From JBOFWL01 sp051653605 (lineage in GTDB: Bacteria > Spirochaetota > Brevinematia > Brevinematales > Brevinemataceae), in assembly GCA_051653605.1 (NCBI GenBank), contig JBOFWL010000117.1, forward strand, positions 124,001-188,000: a stretch of 64,000 bases of DNA, written 5' to 3'. Each line of letters opens with the position of its first letter. The first letter of the stretch is position 1. Shown one piece after another: positions 17,554 through 26,749 of this stretch. The notes below the pieces were generated by a model. That model saw nothing but the letters and a program-made list of their open reading frames with translations. It made no database searches and was not told the DNA's origin. The translations under genes were made by a program, and so were the position numbers.

Positions 17554-18623
17554 ATTTTTTCACCAATAGTTGCTGCAAAACTCTTGAGAGCTTCTTTAGC
17601 TTTACTATTGATATGTTTGGGGACTTCAATAGATGCTTCGTAGAATATTGAGCCTCGTTTAGTGCCATGCACTTCAGGAAGCCCTTCTCCATCTAGCTTT
17701 ATCTTTTGACCAGGTTGAATACCCTCTGGGAGTTTTATCTTCTTTTTTGATTCCAGAGTTGCAACCTCAATTTCTCCTCCAAGAACAGCTCGAGTGAAAC
17801 TTATAGGCAACTTAGCATAGAGGTGGACTCCATCACGCATAAATGGAGTATGATTACGCACATTAATATGAATATACAAATCTCCGCGAGATCCACCACG
17901 AGGCGCAGCACTTCCTTCTCCACCTACCCTAAGTTTATTACCATCTTCGACACCTGCTGGAATTACAACAGAAATAGTGTCTTGCTGAATAACTACACTT
18001 TCGCCTTTACATGTTGAGCAAGGGTCTGAAACAATATTTCCTGAACCATGACATTTAGGACAAGGTTGTGCAATAGACAGAAATCCTTGATTTAGCTGAA
18101 CTTGCCCATAACCTCGGCATGTAGGACATGTTGTAGGCGATGCTTTACTCTTAGATCCTGTTCCATCACATGTTTTACAAGAATCATGGCGTCGAACTTT
18201 GATCTCAATGTTCTTTTTATTAAGAACTTCTTTAAGATCTAAGCTTATCTCTGAATGCACATCCGCACCACGATTAACTCGAGAATGACGCCCGCCACCA
18301 CTCCTGCCAAAAATGCTTTCTAGAATATCTTCAAAACCGCCACCACCTGCACCAAAGCCTCGGAATATATCTTCAAAGCCCCCTGGGCCACCAGCTTGTC
18401 CCTGTTGGAAGGCAGCTTCTCCGTATTGATCATACATTTGGCGTTTTTGAGGATCTGATAAAACTTCGTAGGCTTTTCCTAATTCTTTAAACTTATCTTC
18501 AGCTTCTTTATTATTAGGATTTTTATCAGGATGGTATTGCATAGCTTGCTTACGAAAAGCTTTTTTGATCTCTTCTTGGGTAGCATTTCTGTCTACTCCA
18601 AGAATGGAATAATAATCAGCCAT
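17550..18623 (-). CDS. dnaJ: Chaperone DnaJ
   Basis: This 357-residue class A J-protein has the J-domain with HPD (QYHPDKNP, near residue 31), a Gly/Phe-rich linker around 75-110, four zinc-binding repeats (CKTCDG, CPTCRG, CPKCHG, CSTCKG) around 145-200, and the C-terminal substrate-binding domains. It delivers unfolded clients to DnaK and stimulates its ATPase. It lies 14 bases after dnaK in the order grpE-dnaK-dnaJ. All class A features are present. Confidence 0.97.
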   Translation of the reverse strand: MADYYSILGVDRNATQEEIKKAFRKQAMQYHPDKNPNNKEAEDKFKELGKAYEVLSDPQKRQMYDQYGEAAFQQGQAGGPGGFEDIFRGFGAGGGGFEDILESIFGRSGGGRHSRVNRGADVHSEISLDLKEVLNKKNIEIKVRRHDSCKTCDGTGSKSKASPTTCPTCRGYGQVQLNQGFLSIAQPCPKCHGSGNIVSDPCSTCKGESVVIQQDTISVVIPAGVEDGNKLRVGGEGSAAPRGGSRGDLYIHINVRNHTPFMRDGVHLYAKLPISFTRAVLGGEIEVATLESKKKIKLPEGIQPGQKIKLDGEGLPEVHGTKRGSIFYEASIEVPKHINSKAKEALKSFAATIGEKI

Positions 18624-18637
18624 TGTTAAGCTCGCAT

Positions 18638-20521
18638 TTATTTATTTTCATCGACAACTTCTGCATCGATTACGTCATCTTTACCTTTGTCTTCACCCGT
18701 AGATTCTGAATTCTCTGGAGATGAAGCTTGTTGCGCTGCAGCCATTGCCTGATAGACTCGAGCAGAAACAGGTTCTAAATCTTTCATAGCCTTTTCTATG
18801 GCTGCAGTATCATCTCCTTCTAGAGCTTTCTTAAGAGATTCATTTTTTTCTTCTAGTTCTTTTTTATCTGCATCTCCAATTTTTTCACCCTCTTCTCGAA
18901 GAAGTTTTTCAACACCATAGGTTACAGCACTGGCTTGATTTTTAAGTTCAATTTTCTCACGAGTTTTTTTATCTTCTTCTGCATTTGATTCAGCTTCTTT
19001 CTGCATGCGCTCAATATCTTCAGGGCTTAAAGCACCACCTGCCTCAATAGTAATTTTTTGTTGTTTGCCTGTTCCAAGATCTTTTGCGCTAACTCCAAGA
19101 ATACCATTTGCATCGATATCAAAGGTGACTTCTATCTGAGGAACACCACGAGGAGCAGGTTGAATCCCCTCTAGGTTAAAATTACCCAAGGTTCTGTTAT
19201 CTTTTGCCATGGGGCGCTCGCCTTGGAGAACTTGAATTGTAACAGCTGTTTGATTATCTGCTGCCGTAGAAAATATTTGTGACTTAGAAGCAGGAATAGT
19301 TGTATTGCGAGGAATAAGAGCTGTATTAACATCACCAAGGGTTGCAATACCTAATGAAAGAGGAGTAACATCTAGTAGTAGAATGTCGTTCACTTCTTTG
19401 TTAAGAACACCAGCCTGAATAGCTGCTCCTAATGAAACAACTTCATCAGGATTTACGCCTTTAGAGGGTTCTTTTCCGAAGAAATTTCGCACTAATTCAA
19501 CAATTAACGGCATACGAGTTTGACCACCAACGAGAATAACCTCGCTAATATCTCCCTTACTTACGCCTGCATCCTTAAGTACCAATTCACAAGGCTTGAT
19601 AGAACGTTCAACAATAGGTCGGACGATTGTTTCTAATTGTCCTCGTGAGAGATTCATTTGGAGATGCTTTGGACCGGATGCATCTGCAGTTATGAAAGGC
19701 AAGTTTATTTGAGTTTCTGGCTTACTGGAAAGTTCGATTTTAGTTTTTTCAGCAGCTTCTTTAAGGCGTTGTCGAGCCATTGGATCTTTAGCGAGATCAA
19801 TACCAGATTCTTTTTTATAGTTTTCAATAATATATTTAATGATAGCTTCATCTAGATCGTCCCCACCAAGGTGTGTATCTCCGTTTGTTGCTTTCACTTC
19901 AAAAACTCCATCCCCTATTTCAAGGATTGAGATATCAAAAGTGCCGCCTCCAAAGTCATAAACAGCTACGATTCCTTCTTTATTTTTATCTAAACCGTAT
20001 GCCAAAGCTGCGGCGGTAGGTTCATTAATAATACGTTCAACTTCCAATCCTGCAATTGTTCCGGCATCTTTAGTTGATTGACGTTGTGAATCGTTGAAGT
20101 AAGCGGGAACTGTTATAACTGCTTTAGAAACTTTTGTTCCAAGATATGATTCAGCAGCCTCTTTAAGTTTAGAGAGAACCTGAGCACTAATTTCCTCTGG
20201 AGACTTATTTCCTGTGCGTGTTTCAAATACTACACTGTTGTTTTTACCTTGCACAATTTTATAAGGAACATGTTCTTGTTTTACTTCATCAAATCGATGC
20301 CCAATAAAACGTTTTGCAGAATAAATTGTATTCTGAGCATTTGTCACCATCTGATTTTTAGCTGGGGCACCAACAAGTGTGTCGCCTTTTTCGGTAAATG
20401 CAACGATTGAAGGCATTGTGCGGGCACCTTCTTGGTTAGCAATAACAACAGGTTTACCATTTTCAATTACAGAAACAACAGAGTTGGTTGTTCCTAAATC
20501 GATACCTATAATTTTGGACAT
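18638..20521 (-). CDS. dnaK: Chaperone DnaK (Hsp70)
   Basis: This 627-residue Hsp70 begins SKIIGIDLGTTNS, has the phosphate-binding YDFGGGTFDIS near residue 190, GGQTRMP near 330, and a substrate-binding domain with the linker DVTPLSLGI. It ends in a Gly/Asp-rich tail reading DVIDAEVVDENK, the usual DnaK C-terminal signature. It is the ATP-driven core of the general folding machine. It sits ten bases after grpE. Nothing departs from the family. Confidence 0.98.
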   Translation of the reverse strand: MSKIIGIDLGTTNSVVSVIENGKPVVIANQEGARTMPSIVAFTEKGDTLVGAPAKNQMVTNAQNTIYSAKRFIGHRFDEVKQEHVPYKIVQGKNNSVVFETRTGNKSPEEISAQVLSKLKEAAESYLGTKVSKAVITVPAYFNDSQRQSTKDAGTIAGLEVERIINEPTAAALAYGLDKNKEGIVAVYDFGGGTFDISILEIGDGVFEVKATNGDTHLGGDDLDEAIIKYIIENYKKESGIDLAKDPMARQRLKEAAEKTKIELSSKPETQINLPFITADASGPKHLQMNLSRGQLETIVRPIVERSIKPCELVLKDAGVSKGDISEVILVGGQTRMPLIVELVRNFFGKEPSKGVNPDEVVSLGAAIQAGVLNKEVNDILLLDVTPLSLGIATLGDVNTALIPRNTTIPASKSQIFSTAADNQTAVTIQVLQGERPMAKDNRTLGNFNLEGIQPAPRGVPQIEVTFDIDANGILGVSAKDLGTGKQQKITIEAGGALSPEDIERMQKEAESNAEEDKKTREKIELKNQASAVTYGVEKLLREEGEKIGDADKKELEEKNESLKKALEGDDTAAIEKAMKDLEPVSARVYQAMAAAQQASSPENSESTGEDKGKDDVIDAEVVDENK

Positions 20522-20531
20522 AACATTCCTC

Positions 20532-21104
20532 CTAATTATTTTTATATACTTTAACTTTTGCTGTTCGCAATATTGAGTTTCCTATCTTCCATCCAGTTTC
20601 ATATACTTCTGCAACGGTTAAAGGAAAAGAGGCTTCTGAGTTTTCTTCCATAATAACAGCCTCTGCAAACTGAGGGTCAAACTCATCCCCTGGTTGAAGC
20701 GTGACTTTTTCCAAGCCTGATTCAGAAAGAACACCTTCAAACTGTGAAAAAACCATGCCAACCCCTGTTTTAAGAGAGTCAACATCAATATTTTGAGCTT
20801 TTAGGCTTCTATCTAAGTTATCTAAAATAGGTAAAAGGTTTTCAACAAGATTTTTTACTGCGAACTTTTGAAAATCTTCCTTTTCTTTTTGAATCCGTTT
20901 ACGATAATTATCCATATCTGCAGAGAGACGCAAATAAGCATTTTTAAGCTCTTCTTTTTCTCTCATCAGCACCGCTACAGGATCATCATCAACTTGAGTA
21001 GTATCATTTGTTTCTGTATCTTCCGAACAAATATCTTGCTCAACATCATTTTCTTGAAAATCTTTAATAGAATCTGTATCTTTGGGATGATCTTTTTTAG
21101 GCAT
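20532..21104 (-). CDS. grpE: Nucleotide-exchange factor GrpE
   Basis: This 190-residue protein has an acidic disordered N-terminus (about 55 residues), a long coiled coil, and the C-terminal beta domain with GVGMVFSQFEGVLSESGLEKV and ...VAEVYETGWKIGNSILRTAKVKV, which match GrpE. It releases ADP from DnaK. It is first in the grpE-dnaK-dnaJ operon; no hrcA precedes it. TAGGAGA lies before the ATG. No CIRCE element is visible upstream; instead a sigma-54-like element is found at 21142-21157. Confidence 0.95.
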   Translation of the reverse strand: MPKKDHPKDTDSIKDFQENDVEQDICSEDTETNDTTQVDDDPVAVLMREKEELKNAYLRLSADMDNYRKRIQKEKEDFQKFAVKNLVENLLPILDNLDRSLKAQNIDVDSLKTGVGMVFSQFEGVLSESGLEKVTLQPGDEFDPQFAEAVIMEENSEASFPLTVAEVYETGWKIGNSILRTAKVKVYKNN

Positions 21105-21141
21105 TATATAATATCTCCTACATCTTTATACAAAAGTACAA

Positions 21142-21157
21142 GCAATTTTTATGCCAA
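21142..21157 (-). promoter_or_regulatory. Sigma-54-type -24/-12 promoter upstream of grpE-dnaK-dnaJ
   Basis: On the minus strand, TTGGCA (21152-21157) and TTGC (21142-21145) have the exact GG-to-GC spacing of sigma-54 promoters, and an extra TT follows the GC. The start point would be about 21130, leaving a leader of about 25 bases that contains TAGGAGA. I found no convincing sigma-70 pair here and no CIRCE. Confidence 0.5.
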
Positions 21158-21241
21158 AACAGTTTTACTCATAAATATTGATAATTTTTTTTGAAAAAAT
21201 ACCGATACTACCATTGAAGAGGTTATTCTTAGGAGGATTTA

Positions 21242-22285
21242 GTGAAGTATATTTTCACCTTGATTTTATTTTTTTCTGTCCCCGCTTTTGCGCAAACCCC
21301 CTCTGGGGATACAAACAACTCAGAAGCAATTACAACAAATACTCAATCTGTAGATAGCTCTCAAATAGAGTTTACACGTATCTCAAACTGGATGGAAACC
21401 CTTGATTATGGGATTTCTTCTCAAAGATTAGGAGTTGTTCGCCAGATTCGCCAGACAAAACCTAGTAATATAACTACACTATTGGAAGATCATTTTTTCA
21501 AAGAGCCTGCTCTTTCTGTAAAAGAGGAAATAATATATATTTTCATTGAAGCAACTAATCAAAACATAGAATTTTGGCAAAATGTTTTCAATAATGAGAA
21601 TGATATGACAATTCTACAACGTGCAGCATATGCTATCGAGCAAATGAAGGGCCCAAATGTTGGAGAACAGATATTTACTAGGCTTTCTAATGAATTAACA
21701 AATGAAAAATCTGTTCGCTTTAATGCTAATGCTGTTCGATCTTTAGCTGAACTCAAATATGAGGCAGCCATTCCTCTAATTACAGAGATTGTAACAAATC
21801 GAGATTTCAATCAAGATTATCGAGGATCGGCTGTTTTAGCTCTTGGTATTTTTCAAGATGTAAATCAACTAAATCTCCTGGCTGAAATTGTAACAAATAC
21901 CTTAGAATCTAGAACTCTACGTAGATATGCTGCTTCAGGATTGGGACGTCTCGCAACCCCAGAAGCATTTGAAATTCTTGCTCCTATAGCAACCAATGAA
22001 AACGAAGAACAAACTGTGCGCGCAGGGGCAATTGCAGGGATTTCTTACACCGAAGAAAGCTCCAATAAATTACAGGTAATGGAAGAACTAAGCAGAAGTG
22101 ATAATACAACATTACGTGCAGAAGCTATGAAAGCTTTGGGGCGTATTAATAATGAAGCTTCCCAGATGATCTTAAAGTATAAAGCTTTTAAAGATCCAGA
22201 AGCTATAGTTCGTCGAGAAGCAAAAACATCATTACAAGGAATGGGGGTTGATGTTGATGCCCTTGAGAAAGAATTGAAAAAATAA
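21242..22285 (+). CDS. Secreted HEAT-repeat protein
   Basis: This 347-residue protein begins with a signal peptide (MKYIFTLILFFSVPAFA) and a signal-peptidase site after AFA. The rest is a chain of paired helices with the HEAT/PBS-lyase repeat pattern (for example VRFNANAVRSLAELKYEAAIPLI and RRYAASGLGRLATPEAFEIL), perhaps eight copies. Such solenoids bind other proteins; no catalytic motif is visible. The start is GTG at 21242 with AGGAGG just before. It diverges from grpE and ends in a strong terminator, so it is monocistronic. It likely works in the periplasm; its partner is unknown. Confidence 0.85.
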   Translation: MKYIFTLILFFSVPAFAQTPSGDTNNSEAITTNTQSVDSSQIEFTRISNWMETLDYGISSQRLGVVRQIRQTKPSNITTLLEDHFFKEPALSVKEEIIYIFIEATNQNIEFWQNVFNNENDMTILQRAAYAIEQMKGPNVGEQIFTRLSNELTNEKSVRFNANAVRSLAELKYEAAIPLITEIVTNRDFNQDYRGSAVLALGIFQDVNQLNLLAEIVTNTLESRTLRRYAASGLGRLATPEAFEILAPIATNENEEQTVRAGAIAGISYTEESSNKLQVMEELSRSDNTTLRAEAMKALGRINNEASQMILKYKAFKDPEAIVRREAKTSLQGMGVDVDALEKELKK

Positions 22286-22300
22286 AATGTTAATTAAGTA

Positions 22301-22340
22301 ACACAAAAAGGTAGCACTTAAAAATGCTACCTTTTTGTGT
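22301..22340. terminator. Bidirectional terminator between the HEAT gene and fabI
   Basis: A perfect 16-base stem (22301-22316 with 22325-22340), an eight-base loop, A/T tracts on both flanks. It can end both converging transcripts. Confidence 0.9.
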
Positions 22341-22354
22341 ATATTGAGCTTTAT

Positions 22355-23140
22355 CTATTCTTCTCCACGATAGTTAGTTCCACAATGGAATCCACCATCA
22401 ACAAAAATAATAGATCCTGTAACCATACGACTTAAATCTGATGCAAAAAATACAGCACTACCAGCTACATCACTAGGAGTGATGTTTTGTTTTATAAGCT
22501 GTGTTGCTAATGCACCTTTATACATATCTTTAAATCCGGTAATTCCTCTTGCCGCTAAAGTATTAATGGGCCCTGGAGAAATCGAATTAACACGTACATT
22601 TATACTACCTAATTCTAAAGCTAAATAACGAACAATAGATTCGAGAGAAGCTTTAGCAACCCCCATAGCATTATAATTAGGCATAGCCATAGTAGATCCA
22701 ATATAAGTAAGTGCTGAAATAGATCCTCCTCCTTTCTTTTCCATTAAAGGGGCTGCGTGCCTTGCCAAAGAAATAAGAGTATAGGCAGATATGTTTTGCG
22801 CTAAAAGAAAACCATCAAGTGATGAGGAAGTAATTCCTCCTGTTAACTCTTCTTTACGGGCAAATGCAATAGCATGTACCAAAGAGTCTAGACCACCGTG
22901 TTTTTTGTCAATCTCCGCAAACATCAGCTTAATTTGATCTTCAGATGTTGCATCAAGATCATAAAGCTCTGTTATACCTAGTTCTTTAGCTATATTTTCA
23001 ACACGTTCCTTTAACTTCTCTCCCTGATAGCTAAGGATAACATGTGCTCCTTGCTCTTTATACTCTTTGGCAATTGCATAAGCGATAGAACGCTCATTTG
23101 CTACACCGGTTACAAGAGCTACTTTCCCTTTAAGTAACAT
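22355..23140 (-). CDS. fabI: Enoyl-[acyl-carrier-protein] reductase FabI
   Basis: This 261-residue short-chain dehydrogenase-like enzyme makes the last reduction of each fatty-acid elongation cycle. FabI traits are the N-terminal GVANERSIAYAIA cofactor loop, the Tyr-(x6)-Lys pair in YNAMGVAK, the ISPGPINTLAARGI loop, and the C-terminal FVDGGFH. It lies 18 bases after trxA in the same direction. A FabI rather than FabV or FabK identity is clear from length and motif spacing. Confidence 0.96.
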   Translation of the reverse strand: MLLKGKVALVTGVANERSIAYAIAKEYKEQGAHVILSYQGEKLKERVENIAKELGITELYDLDATSEDQIKLMFAEIDKKHGGLDSLVHAIAFARKEELTGGITSSSLDGFLLAQNISAYTLISLARHAAPLMEKKGGGSISALTYIGSTMAMPNYNAMGVAKASLESIVRYLALELGSINVRVNSISPGPINTLAARGITGFKDMYKGALATQLIKQNITPSDVAGSAVFFASDLSRMVTGSIIFVDGGFHCGTNYRGEE

Positions 23141-23158
23141 ACTATATCCCTCTATTTC

Positions 23159-23485
23159 TTATAAAGCTTTTTCAACAAAAGCCTTGATTTGCACATAAGG
23201 CATTGCACCAACACTAGTTTGAGCTTGCTCCCCATTTTTAAAGAGAACTAATGTTGGAATACTGGTAACACCACAAGTATTGGGGAAACTTGGATTTTCG
23301 TCAATGTTGCACTTCACAACTTTGACTTTACCATTGTAATCTTTAGCAATTTGCTCAATAAAAGGAGCAATCATTCGACATGGTGGGCACCAAGGAGCCC
23401 AAAAATCAACCAATACAGGGACATCTGCACCCAAGACTTCAGTTTTGAAATCTTGATCACTAACTTCAATGATATTATCTGACAT
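23159..23485 (-). CDS. trxA: Thioredoxin with a WCPPC active site
   Basis: This 108-residue thioredoxin has WAPWCPPCRM at residues 28-37, the cis-Pro loop SIPTLVLFKNG near residue 75, and no signal peptide, so it is a cytosolic general disulfide reductase. The active site reads CPPC instead of the standard CGPC; a Pro in place of the Gly is expected to change the redox potential. It heads a two-gene unit with fabI, behind its own promoter. Confidence 0.94.
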   Translation of the reverse strand: MSDNIIEVSDQDFKTEVLGADVPVLVDFWAPWCPPCRMIAPFIEQIAKDYNGKVKVVKCNIDENPSFPNTCGVTSIPTLVLFKNGEQAQTSVGAMPYVQIKAFVEKAL

Positions 23486-23522
23486 AACGTGCTCTCCTAT
23501 TATATTTATTTAGTATACATAT

Positions 23523-23552
23523 ATCATAGCAAAAATCAGATTACAGTTGCAA
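23523..23552 (-). promoter_or_regulatory. Promoter of trxA-fabI
   Basis: On the minus strand, TTGCAA (23547-23552), an 18-base spacer and TATGAT (23523-23528), about 40 bases before the trxA ATG. Confidence 0.6.
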
Positions 23553-23567
23553 TTTTTTTATAGAAAA

Positions 23568-24329
23568 TTACATAGAGAAATCACTTCCTAAATATGTTCG
23601 ACGTGCATCTTCATTTTCAACCAATTCAGTTGTTGTTCCGCTAACTAGAATTTGACCATCAAAGCAGATATAAGCTCTATCCACAATTTTCAATGTTTCT
23701 CTAACATTATGGTCTGTGATTAAAATACCTAATCCCCAGCGTTCCCTCAATTCTATAACAAGACGTTGAATCTCGGAAATAGCAATAGGGTCAATCCCTG
23801 TGAAGGGTTCGTCCATAAGTAAAAATCTTGGTTTGATAGCTAAAATTCGGGCTACCTCACAACGACGTTTTTCCCCTCCGGAGAGAGTATATCCTTGTTG
23901 TTTACGAACTTTTTGAAGTCCCATTTCAGCAATAAGACCTTCAACAGTTTCATCTATTTCATATTTATCTAAGCCACGAATTTCAAGAACGGCTCTAATA
24001 TTATCCTCAACAGTTAATCTCCTGAAAATCGAAAGCTCTTGAGGTAAATATCCAATCCCTTTTCTAGCTCTTTGATACATTTTATATCGGGTAATATTTT
24101 CGCCATCTAGTAAAACTTGACCATCGTTTGGACGAAGAAGCCCTACCAGCATACTAAAAGTTGTTGTTTTCCCCGCGCCATTTGGCCCTAATAATCCAAC
24201 AACTTCGCCGGATTCGACATATAGAGAGACCCCACGAACAACAACTTTTTTTCCATAAGCTTTATATAAATTATCAGCAACTAATCCTGTTAAACCAGGG
24301 AGAGGAGGTGGTATTGTTTCAAAACTCAT
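23568..24329 (-). CDS. lptB: LptB-type ABC ATPase for lipid/LPS transport
   Basis: This 253-residue ABC ATPase has Walker A GPNGAGKTTT near residue 50, the Q-loop, the signature LSGGEKRRCEVAR near 150, and Walker B LLMDEPFTGID near 170. The EPFTGIDPIA and ITDHNVRETL segments are typical of LptB. LptB powers extraction of lipopolysaccharide from the inner membrane with LptFG. The start abuts the accD stop. No lptA, lptC, lptF or lptG is in the window, so whether this organism has true LPS is not shown here. Confidence 0.88.
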   Translation of the reverse strand: MSFETIPPPLPGLTGLVADNLYKAYGKKVVVRGVSLYVESGEVVGLLGPNGAGKTTTFSMLVGLLRPNDGQVLLDGENITRYKMYQRARKGIGYLPQELSIFRRLTVEDNIRAVLEIRGLDKYEIDETVEGLIAEMGLQKVRKQQGYTLSGGEKRRCEVARILAIKPRFLLMDEPFTGIDPIAISEIQRLVIELRERWGLGILITDHNVRETLKIVDRAYICFDGQILVSGTTTELVENEDARRTYLGSDFSM

Positions 24330-25142
24330 TTATTGAACATAAGCAATTAGGCGACTTAAAGTGGTTTTTAGATCATGTCGATGAACAACCATGTCTACAA
24401 AACCATGATCTTTTTGAAATTCAGCTCGTTGAAACCCTGCTGGTAATTTCTGTTTGATGGTGCTTTCAATTACTCGAGGGCCGGCAAATCCAATTAGAGC
24501 CTTAGGCTCTGCAAGAATAAAATCTCCAAGCATTGCAAAAGATGCGCTAACACCACCTGTTGTTGGATTTGTAAGAACTGTTATATAAAGCCCTCCAGCA
24601 TCAGAATGGCGTTTGACAGCTGCTGATGTTTTTGCCATTTGCATTAGTGAAACAACGCCTTCTTGCATTCGGGCTCCACCAGATGCACAGACAACGATAA
24701 AGGGAAGCCTTTTTTTTGTTGCCTCTTCTATGGCTCGAGTGATTTTTTCTCCAACAACAGAGCCCATACTGCCACCCATAAAAGAAAAATCCATAATAGC
24801 AATAATTACAGGGTGATTGTTGATTTTAGCTCGTCCTGTAATAACGGCATCATTTAACTCGCTTTTCTGTCTAGATTCTTTAAGCTTTGTTGCATAGTAA
24901 GAATTACCGTCAAAAAAACCAAGAAAATCAACACTAGTGACATCTTCATTTATCTCGATAAACGATCCTTCATCACAAAGAAGATCAACTCTTTCAGCAG
25001 ATAACATTCTCTCATGATACCCACACTTTTCGCACACACGCTTTGCAGAATTCACATATTCTGTCATATCACTTGAGAAATGACATTCAGGACATTTATA
25101 CCAGACATTATCTGTTTGAGATTTTTTCGTAAACCAGCCCAT
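24330..25142 (-). CDS. accD: Acetyl-CoA carboxylase carboxyltransferase subunit beta
   Basis: This 270-residue protein has the N-terminal zinc ribbon (CPEC...CEKCGY, residues 17-40) and the crotonase-like carboxyltransferase core (SFMGGSMGSVVGEKI, CASGGARMQEGVVSLMQMAK, PTTGGVSASFAMLGD, GFAGPRVIE). Together with AccA it transfers the carboxyl group from biotin to acetyl-CoA, the first step of fatty-acid synthesis. It overlaps ctpA by one base and abuts lptB. AccA and the biotin subunits are not in the window; the OAD biotin protein near 52.8 kb is a different system. Confidence 0.95.
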   Translation of the reverse strand: MGWFTKKSQTDNVWYKCPECHFSSDMTEYVNSAKRVCEKCGYHERMLSAERVDLLCDEGSFIEINEDVTSVDFLGFFDGNSYYATKLKESRQKSELNDAVITGRAKINNHPVIIAIMDFSFMGGSMGSVVGEKITRAIEEATKKRLPFIVVCASGGARMQEGVVSLMQMAKTSAAVKRHSDAGGLYITVLTNPTTGGVSASFAMLGDFILAEPKALIGFAGPRVIESTIKQKLPAGFQRAEFQKDHGFVDMVVHRHDLKTTLSRLIAYVQ

Positions 25143-26632
25143 TATTTTGCCTCGACTTCTACTCTTTTATCGTAGTAAGTTAAATCTTTTTTATACTTGT
25201 TGTAATCACTTGTCACAACACGAACTGCAGATTGAAGTTGTGGATCATTTCTTAAGTTAAATATATTTGTGGACAAAGAATCAATACGCTGTAAAACAAC
25301 ATTTGAGGTAATTTCATATGGAAGATTGATGCCACTTGATACAACGGTTTTATGAAAATTAGTGAGTTCAGTAGCCGAGGGTACAGGGGATCTTTGAAGA
25401 AAATCTGACACAAGATTTGTTACCTGTAATTGAACAACAGCTGCTTTTTGATTTTCAGAAAGGTCATCATACCACATATTGATTTCTAAGTCTGGCACTA
25501 GTCCTGTGCCATCAATAGTCCTACCTGCAGGCGTATAATACTTTGCAACGGTATATTTAAGAATAGAACTATCAGGAAGATCTCTAGTCTTCTGGACAGA
25601 TCCCTTACCAAAACTCTTTTTTCCAACGACAACTGCTCTATGAGTATCCTGTAAGGCTCCTGCTAGAATTTCAGAAGCAGAAGCACTACCTTGATTAATA
25701 AGAATTGCCATTGGCACATTTGGTTTTAATGATAAATTTCTACCCGTAGCTCTAAATTCATAATTTTCATTACCCATACGCCCTACAGTATAAACAATAA
25801 GCCCTTTCTCTAAAAGAAGATCGCTAATTTGAGCAACACTTGTAAGGAGACCTCCTGGATTATTTCGAACATCTAGAATAATAGAATCAATATTTTGAGC
25901 ACTTAGAGAAGACAAAGCTTTTTGGAACTCGCTATAAGTGGGCTCTCCAAATTCTATAAGCTTAATATAGCCAATTCTTTTACCATCGCTTTCAATAATA
26001 CCTTTTTCAATTGTATCAATATTTATTCTATCTCTCTTGAGGGATACAGTGAAAGGCTGGATCACACCAGGGCGGGCAAGTGTTAAATTAACAGAAGTTC
26101 CAATTTTTCCACGGATAAGGCTCACAGCTTCCATAGATGTCATATCTTTTGTGGTCTTCCCATCAATTTCGACGATTCTGTCGTTTGGCTGAATATTGGC
26201 AAGAGATGCTGGCGTCCCAGGTAAAGAGGAGATTACAGTTAGAATTCCATCTCTTTGCTCCATTCTAATACCAACACCCTCAAATGAGCCTTGAATATTT
26301 GCTGCAAATTCTTTAGCAATATCTGGAGCTAAGTAATCTGTGTAAGGATCACCTGTTGACTGAAGCATCCCTTTTATTGCACCACTGAGTAATGTTTTTG
26401 AATCAACTTTTTCCGCATTAACAAATTCATTTTGGAGAACCGCGTAAGCTTCCCTAAACATTGTGTAGTACCTATAGAAGTTTTCATCAGTGACAGTTTC
26501 TCGTCCGAATAGATTTCCTCCAACCGTTTGATTGCGAATATTTCCTGCAACAATACCTGCTCCAAATGATAAAACAAGTAGTGTTGCAAAAAGTATATAG
26601 GAACGTAGTCCCAAAAAGGCACGTTTTTTCAT
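25142..26632 (-). CDS. ctpA: Carboxy-terminal processing protease, S41 family
   Basis: This 496-residue protease has an N-terminal membrane anchor (residues 11-30), a PDZ domain around 100-190 (GVGIRMEQRDG, GTPASLANIQPNDRIVEIDG), and the S41 domain. The catalytic Ser lies in NQGSASASEILAGAL and the Lys in VGKKSFGKGSVQ, 25 residues apart as usual. It cleaves periplasmic proteins at their C-termini. A consensus promoter and CGGAG ribosome site precede it, and it heads the ctpA-accD-lptB unit. The C-terminal 80 residues are helical and less conserved. Confidence 0.94.
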   Translation of the reverse strand: MKKRAFLGLRSYILFATLLVLSFGAGIVAGNIRNQTVGGNLFGRETVTDENFYRYYTMFREAYAVLQNEFVNAEKVDSKTLLSGAIKGMLQSTGDPYTDYLAPDIAKEFAANIQGSFEGVGIRMEQRDGILTVISSLPGTPASLANIQPNDRIVEIDGKTTKDMTSMEAVSLIRGKIGTSVNLTLARPGVIQPFTVSLKRDRINIDTIEKGIIESDGKRIGYIKLIEFGEPTYSEFQKALSSLSAQNIDSIILDVRNNPGGLLTSVAQISDLLLEKGLIVYTVGRMGNENYEFRATGRNLSLKPNVPMAILINQGSASASEILAGALQDTHRAVVVGKKSFGKGSVQKTRDLPDSSILKYTVAKYYTPAGRTIDGTGLVPDLEINMWYDDLSENQKAAVVQLQVTNLVSDFLQRSPVPSATELTNFHKTVVSSGINLPYEITSNVVLQRIDSLSTNIFNLRNDPQLQSAVRVVTSDYNKYKKDLTYYDKRVEVEAK

Positions 26633-26661
26633 AGGAAAACTCCGAAATTAATACTTACATC

Positions 26662-26691
26662 ATTATATATCAAATAGAAGAATAATGTCAA
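26662..26691 (-). promoter_or_regulatory. Promoter of ctpA-accD-lptB
   Basis: On the minus strand, TTGACA (26686-26691), an 18-base spacer and TATAAT (26662-26667): both hexamers are perfect. Confidence 0.8.
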
Positions 26692-26704
26692 TATTTATAA
26701 AGTG

Positions 26705-26733
26705 TTGTGTTTTTAAAAAAAATATGTTAGGAT
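26705..26733 (+). promoter_or_regulatory. Promoter of pgeF
   Basis: TTGTGT (26705-26710), a 17-base spacer and TAGGAT (26728-26733). The match is moderate; it sits ten bases before the ribosome site. Confidence 0.5.
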
Positions 26734-26749
26734 AAGCTCGGAGGTGTTC

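Noticed and set aside
21105..21241. A CIRCE element upstream of grpE
   Set aside because: I searched for TTAGCACTC and GAGTGCTAA and saw neither arm.
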